Below the pieces are notes generated by a model. That model was not told where the DNA came from. It saw nothing but the letters and a program-made list of their open reading frames with translations, and searched no databases. 64,000 nt of DNA, taken from assembly GCF_007830455.1 (NCBI RefSeq), contig NZ_VLLB01000013.1, positions 1-64,000 of the forward strand. The letters run 5' to 3'. Positions within the stretch are counted from its first letter, which is position 1, and each line of letters starts with the position of its first letter. This DNA is from Pseudoduganella lurida. Lineage in GTDB: Bacteria > Pseudomonadota > Gammaproteobacteria > Burkholderiales > Burkholderiaceae_D. Positions 59,914 through 64,000 of this stretch are shown in pieces. A program made the position numbers and the translations under genes.

Positions 59914-62214
59914 GTGTCCTTCAACGACATCGCGCACTGGCGCACCCAGATCTTCAATCCCCTGCTGACCATCGTGGTCGTCCTCGGCACCGCGGTCGCC
60001 CTGCCCAGCATCGCGCTGACGCTGGCGGCCGGCCGCTGGAACATCGCGCTGGTCGATGCGATCGCGTATGCCTGGCTGCTGGGCGTCTGGCGCGCCCGCG
60101 GCCTGGACTACCGCACCCGCGTGCTGCACTTCCTGGGCATCCTGTTCTTCGTCGGCGTGGCGATGATGCTCTCGCTCGGTCCGATCAGCCAGGTCTACCT
60201 GCTGGCACCGCCGATCCTGGCCGCCGTCCTGCTGGGCAAGCGCCCGGCGCTGGCGGCCCTGGCGCTGACCGGCGCCACCATCCTCGGGCTGGCCCTTTCC
60301 GGCCACGCGCGCCTGTACGTGGGCCAGCATGGCGAGCAGGAGCTGCTGCCGACGATCGTCATCGTGATGAACTACCTGTGCATCGGCCTGCTGCTGACGC
60401 TCACCTCCAGTGCCCTGCTGCAGAAGCTGGCCAGTTCCATGCAGGAGCTGCGCACCTTCGCCGATTCGCTGGAACAGGGCCGCAACGACCTGCAGGCCGC
60501 GAACGGCGAACTGCGCCTGGCCGCCGCCGCCGTGGCCTCGCTGAACGACATGGTGGTGATTGCCCGCGCCGTGCACGCGCCGGGCGCCGAACAGCCGATC
60601 TCGTTCGTCAACGATGCGCTGCTGCGCCGCACCGGCTACGCGCGCGAGGATCTGATCGGCCAGAGCATGCGCATGCTGCACGGCCCCGGTACCGATGCGG
60701 CCGAAGTGCAGCGCCTGATCGATGCGATGGCGCGCGGCCAGACGGCGAAAACGGAAATCCTCAACTACACGCGCAGCCGGGAAGCCTACTGGATCGAAGT
60801 GGAGATGGTGCCTTTCGCGGACGAGGCGGGCAACTACACGCACTGGGTGCTGGTGGGCCGGGACGTGACGGAACGCCGCAGGGCGGCCGATGCGATCCAC
60901 CGCCTGGCATTCTACGACGTGCTGACCGGCCTGCCGAACCGCCGCCTGCTGATGGACCGCCTTGAGGGGCACCTGGCTAAAGCGGCCGCGGGTTACTCCG
61001 CCGTGATGTTCATCGACCTCGACAACTTCAAGTTCGTCAACGACGCGCGCGGCCATGCGGTGGGCGACGAGATGCTGCGCGGCGCGGCCGGCCGGCTGAT
61101 CCAGCTGGTGCGCCCCGGCGACACGGTGGCCCGCGTGGGGGGCGACGAATTCGTGGTGCTGCTGGCGGACCTAGGCAATGTCGAGGAAGAAGCCACGCGC
61201 AAGGCGCTGGCGATGGCCGAACGCCTGCGCGCCGCGCTGACGCAGGACTTCGAGATCGGCGGCCAGGTCTACCTGTCGTCCGCCAGCATCGGCGTGGCGG
61301 TGCTGCCGCGTACCGGCCAGACCGTCGACGACCTGCTGCGCGAGGCGGACATCGCCATGTACCGCGCCAAGGCCAACGGCCGCAACGGCGTGGCGCTGTT
61401 CGAGGACACGATGCGCCGCGAGGTGGAGAACCGCCTGGCGCTGGAACGCGAGCTGGCGCACGCGCTGGAGAACGGCGAGCTGCAGATGCACGTGCAGCTG
61501 CAGGTCGACCACGAAGCGCGGCCGGCCGGCGCCGAACTGCTGATGCGCTGGAAGCGCGCGGACGGCACGCAGGTGCCGCCGGATGTATTCATCCCCATCG
61601 CCGAAGCCACGGGCCTCATCATTCCGCTGGGCCGCTTCGCGCTGCGCCAGGCGTGCCTGACCTGGCTGCGCCTGGCGGAACGGGGCCGCGCGCTGCCGCT
61701 GTCGGTCAATGTCAGCCCTTCGCAGTTCCGCCAGCCGGACTTCGTGGCGCAGGTACGGGCGATCCTGGAGGAGACGGGCGCCCCCGCCTCGCAGCTGATC
61801 TTCGAGGTCACGGAGGGCCTGCTGATCGAGAACCTGGACGACACGATCGCCCGCATGCACGAACTGGCGCAGCTGGGCATCCGCTTCTCGATCGACGATT
61901 TCGGCACCGGCTATTCCAGCCTCGCCTACCTGCGGCGCATGCCGCTGTACGAGCTGAAGATCGACCGCAGCTTCATCAACGACACGCCGGGCGACGCCAA
62001 CGGCACCGCCATCGTGCAGTCGATCCTGGCGATGGCCGCGCACCTGGGCCTGCGCGTGGTGGCCGAAGGGGTCGAGACGCACGACCAGGCCGCGTTCCTG
62101 GCCTCGCACGGCGGTCCGGGCATGCAGGGCTACCTGTTCGCCCGGCCGATGCCGCTGGGCGACATGCTGGCACTGCTGGAGCGCAACACCGCGGTACCGG
62201 CGCTGCCGGCCTAG
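59914..62214 (+). CDS. membrane PAS-GGDEF-EAL c-di-GMP protein
   Basis: 766-aa protein. The N-terminus has about six membrane helices (15-180), then a coiled segment and a PAS domain (about 200-320) with LHGPGTD, similar to LOV domains but without the flavin-binding Cys. GGDEF (about residue 409) is intact with an RPGD inhibitory site. The EAL domain starts ELLMRW (the EAL motif is ELL, keeping Glu and Leu), with NVSPSQF, FEVTEG and DDFGTGYSSLAYL, so phosphodiesterase activity is likely. The start is GTG at 59914 with GAAAGG upstream. The gap before it (59675-59913) holds no clear feature. Confidence 0.93.
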   Translation: MSFNDIAHWRTQIFNPLLTIVVVLGTAVALPSIALTLAAGRWNIALVDAIAYAWLLGVWRARGLDYRTRVLHFLGILFFVGVAMMLSLGPISQVYLLAPPILAAVLLGKRPALAALALTGATILGLALSGHARLYVGQHGEQELLPTIVIVMNYLCIGLLLTLTSSALLQKLASSMQELRTFADSLEQGRNDLQAANGELRLAAAAVASLNDMVVIARAVHAPGAEQPISFVNDALLRRTGYAREDLIGQSMRMLHGPGTDAAEVQRLIDAMARGQTAKTEILNYTRSREAYWIEVEMVPFADEAGNYTHWVLVGRDVTERRRAADAIHRLAFYDVLTGLPNRRLLMDRLEGHLAKAAAGYSAVMFIDLDNFKFVNDARGHAVGDEMLRGAAGRLIQLVRPGDTVARVGGDEFVVLLADLGNVEEEATRKALAMAERLRAALTQDFEIGGQVYLSSASIGVAVLPRTGQTVDDLLREADIAMYRAKANGRNGVALFEDTMRREVENRLALERELAHALENGELQMHVQLQVDHEARPAGAELLMRWKRADGTQVPPDVFIPIAEATGLIIPLGRFALRQACLTWLRLAERGRALPLSVNVSPSQFRQPDFVAQVRAILEETGAPASQLIFEVTEGLLIENLDDTIARMHELAQLGIRFSIDDFGTGYSSLAYLRRMPLYELKIDRSFINDTPGDANGTAIVQSILAMAAHLGLRVVAEGVETHDQAAFLASHGGPGMQGYLFARPMPLGDMLALLERNTAVPALPA

Positions 62215-63527
62215 CGCAGGCCGCTGGCCAGCCGCGGCGACGACAGCAGCTGCCGGAACGCGGCCCAGCGCTGGGCCCGCGCTGCCTTCGGATCGGTGGC
62301 GGTGACGTGCCGCTCGACCCAGGCCTTCACCAGGTCCTTGCCCAGGTTGTAGTTGATGACATAGCCGCGCAGCGACTCGTAGAACTGCACGCGCTGGCTC
62401 GCCTTCTCCGGCGGGTACAGGGCCACGTTGACCAGCCATTCGATCGCCTGCTCGCGCGTGTACCTGCCCGATGCGCGGCCTTCCAGGAACTGCATGGCGT
62501 TGTCGTTGTCGGCATAGCTCAGCTGCGCCAGCAGCTTCTGCAGCGCGGCGTAGCGGCCGGCCAGCTGCGGATCGAGGCCGGCCAGCGGATACAGCACGTC
62601 GCGCTCGAACGCCACCCGCTCTTCGTCCGGAAATGCCATCTCGATGCCGTAGTTGGCGCTGCCCTCGGCCACCAGCGACATCGGCGAGTACAGCGGATAC
62701 ACGCTGAACTCCACCCATTTCTTCTCGTTGACCAGGTGCTGCTCGAGCAGTGCGTTGTACACGTGGTGGCCCGGGTAGCCCTCGTGGCAGCCCAGGTCCA
62801 CGGCGCGCTCGATGTAGATCGGGAATTCGGTATTGATCTGGATGAGGCTGTGCGCATCCCCCTTGTACCAGTTGTAGCCGGACCAGGGCTTGCCGGTGAC
62901 GAATTCGAGCTGGAAGCTTTCCTTCGCCGGCAGCGCCATCTCCTTTGCCGTGCGGGCGCGGCAGGCCGCGATGGCCGCATCGAACACGGGTTTCAGCCGG
63001 TCTTTCGGAATCACGAACTGGGCGCGGAAGGCCTGCACCCGCTGTGGCAGCGGGCCGTCGCCGGGGACCAGCTGGTCGATCTTGGCCAGCAGCGCCTCGT
63101 AGTAGGCGCGGTCGTGGTGCGGCGTGACGGCGTCGTACAGCAGCGCCGTCTCCTCGTCGAAGGCAAAGGTCTTCCCGCCCAGCATGTCGATCTTCGCCAC
63201 CATCGCGGCCAGCTGCTTGCGCAGGAAGACGATGCGCAGTTCGTCGTCTTCGCTGGCGCCGCGCTTGCCCTGCAGGTCGGCGGTGGCCCGCACGGCATCC
63301 TGGCGGATCGCGGCCAGCGGGCGCCTGGCCTTCTCCGCCTGCTGCTGCAGCGCGGGCGGTCCGTAATAGGCGTCCACGTAGCTGGCGTCGTGCACGCCGA
63401 CCGCCAGCACCAGCTGCCGGTAGCGCTCCGCCACGTCCTGCACCGAGGCGGCCAGCGCGGACGTCATCATCCCCGCCGCCAGCACGGTTGCCAATCCCTT
63501 CGCCAATCCTGCCACCCGCTTGCTCAT
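62211..63527 (-). CDS. DUF885 family secreted protein (metal-site HExxxHH)
   Basis: 438-aa protein of the DUF885 family, with a signal peptide (about 1-26, ending SALAAS). DLGCHEGYPGHHVYNAL (near residue 235) has an HEGYPGHH motif recalling metallopeptidase zinc sites, and DUF885 proteins are thought to be carboxypeptidase-like; activity is inferred. Start ATG 63527 has GGGAGC upstream; an adjacent GTG at 63530 is less likely. It converges on the PAS-GGDEF-EAL gene with a 4-nt overlap. Confidence 0.87.
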   Translation of the reverse strand: MSKRVAGLAKGLATVLAAGMMTSALAASVQDVAERYRQLVLAVGVHDASYVDAYYGPPALQQQAEKARRPLAAIRQDAVRATADLQGKRGASEDDELRIVFLRKQLAAMVAKIDMLGGKTFAFDEETALLYDAVTPHHDRAYYEALLAKIDQLVPGDGPLPQRVQAFRAQFVIPKDRLKPVFDAAIAACRARTAKEMALPAKESFQLEFVTGKPWSGYNWYKGDAHSLIQINTEFPIYIERAVDLGCHEGYPGHHVYNALLEQHLVNEKKWVEFSVYPLYSPMSLVAEGSANYGIEMAFPDEERVAFERDVLYPLAGLDPQLAGRYAALQKLLAQLSYADNDNAMQFLEGRASGRYTREQAIEWLVNVALYPPEKASQRVQFYESLRGYVINYNLGKDLVKAWVERHVTATDPKAARAQRWAAFRQLLSSPRLASGLR

Positions 63528-63552
63528 CACCGCTCCCGTCCGTTGAAACGGG

Positions 63553-64000
63553 TCAGTGTAGTGGCGGAACGGGCTCCTTGCAATCGGCGGGGTCGCGGGT
63601 GATCATGCGCGCCGGGTAGGCCACGTCGATGCCGTGTTCGGCCAGGCCGCGCAGCACGCCCAGCAGCACCGCCTGGTTGGTGTCCATGAAGACAAAGTAG
63701 TCGGCCGTCTTGATCCAGTACACGACTTCGTATTCGACGGCCCATTCGCCCAGGTTGCGCAGGTGCGCGCGCTCGAACGAGGCCGTCTCTTCCAGCTTCT
63801 CGATGATGTCCTTCACCATGGCGGGCACCTGCGCCAGCTTGTCCGGCGGGGTGCCGTAGCGCACCCGGATGATGAAGGCGGCGCGGCGCGTGAACATGCG
63901 CGTCTGGTTGCCGATGCGCGCCTTGAGGATGTCGCCGTTCGAGAAGATGATCTGGTCGCCGCCCAGGCCGCGCAGGCGCGTGGTCTTCAGGCCGATGTAT
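63553..64000 (-). CDS. MscS-type mechanosensitive channel, C-terminal part
   Basis: The C-terminal 148 codons of a small-conductance mechanosensitive channel, cut by the right edge of the window. Reading continues past an internal Met (63897) to the edge through YIGLKTTRLRG and DQIIFSNGDILKARIGN, the beta-domain after the pore helix. After it come RVRYGTPPDKLAQVP and EYEVVYWIKTADYFVFMD in the alpha-beta domain. The N-terminal membrane helices lie outside. It ends 25 nt after the DUF885 start and is oriented the same way, so they may share a transcript. Confidence 0.88.
   Translation of the reverse strand, partial: YIGLKTTRLRGLGGDQIIFSNGDILKARIGNQTRMFTRRAAFIIRVRYGTPPDKLAQVPAMVKDIIEKLEETASFERAHLRNLGEWAVEYEVVYWIKTADYFVFMDTNQAVLLGVLRGLAEHGIDVAYPARMITRDPADCKEPVPPLH

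Noticed and set aside
60600..60700. LOV photosensor domain in the GGDEF-EAL protein
   Set aside because: The segment resembles LOV (LHGPGTD), but the flavin-binding Cys of the GRNCRFLQ motif is absent, so it is called only a PAS domain.

Overview
The window looks like a chromosomal segment from a high-GC betaproteobacterium, most likely Oxalobacteraceae (Massilia/Duganella-like). This rests on the 16S 5' end at the left edge, the gene content (trpEGDC with a LysE gene inside, apaG-rpe-gph, a urea ABC transporter) and strong G/C third-position bias. The genus is an inference and was not tested by any search. I see no phage, transposase, integrase or CRISPR array.

Layout. 1-535: 5' end of a 16S rRNA gene on the minus strand, with its leader (boxA, inverted repeat) and a TTGACG/GATAAT promoter. 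536-5100: housekeeping genes (enoyl-CoA hydratase, MFS transporter, UspA, MltA, a 39-aa membrane protein, ApaG). 5122-11355: rpe and gph, then the tryptophan operon led by a Trp-rich leader peptide and attenuator: trpL-trpE-trpG-trpD-lysE-like-trpC. 11359-19792 (minus): a diguanylate cyclase, an M61 peptidase, a MocA-like cytidylyltransferase, a Tat-exported molybdenum hydroxylase pair, DsbC and a UbiH-type hydroxylase. 19963-22040: tRNA-Phe and a GST/hydrolase segment that ends in a degenerate copy of the tRNA 3' end plus its terminator, looking like a small decayed island. 22129-31090: MarR regulator with a perfect palindrome, Tat-type malate:quinone oxidoreductase, rhomboid-propeller fusion, and two regulator/hydrolase pairs (CGNR and MerR) with visible operators. 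A 14-bp minisatellite lies at 29518-29709.

31108-45658: a DUF2945 protein, a diguanylate cyclase, a Gly-tailed membrane protein, then the most interesting block. A 1143-aa protein joins an NCS1-type permease, a cysteine cluster, a histidine kinase and a receiver, and overlaps a LuxR-type response regulator gene. It faces a convergent porin-urtABCDE urea uptake operon. A 7-2-7 inverted repeat of the NarL/LuxR type lies upstream of the porin, a candidate target for that regulator. Nested palindromes separate the two units.

45743-64000: DUF2058, a CPA2 antiporter with RCK domain, an M28 peptidase, a TPR protein, a tightly overlapping six-gene membrane operon (RDD, SpoIIM-like, DUF4129-like, DUF4350-like, MoxR ATPase, DUF58), a DUF805 protein, a PAS-GGDEF-EAL protein, a DUF885 protein and a truncated MscS channel at the right edge.
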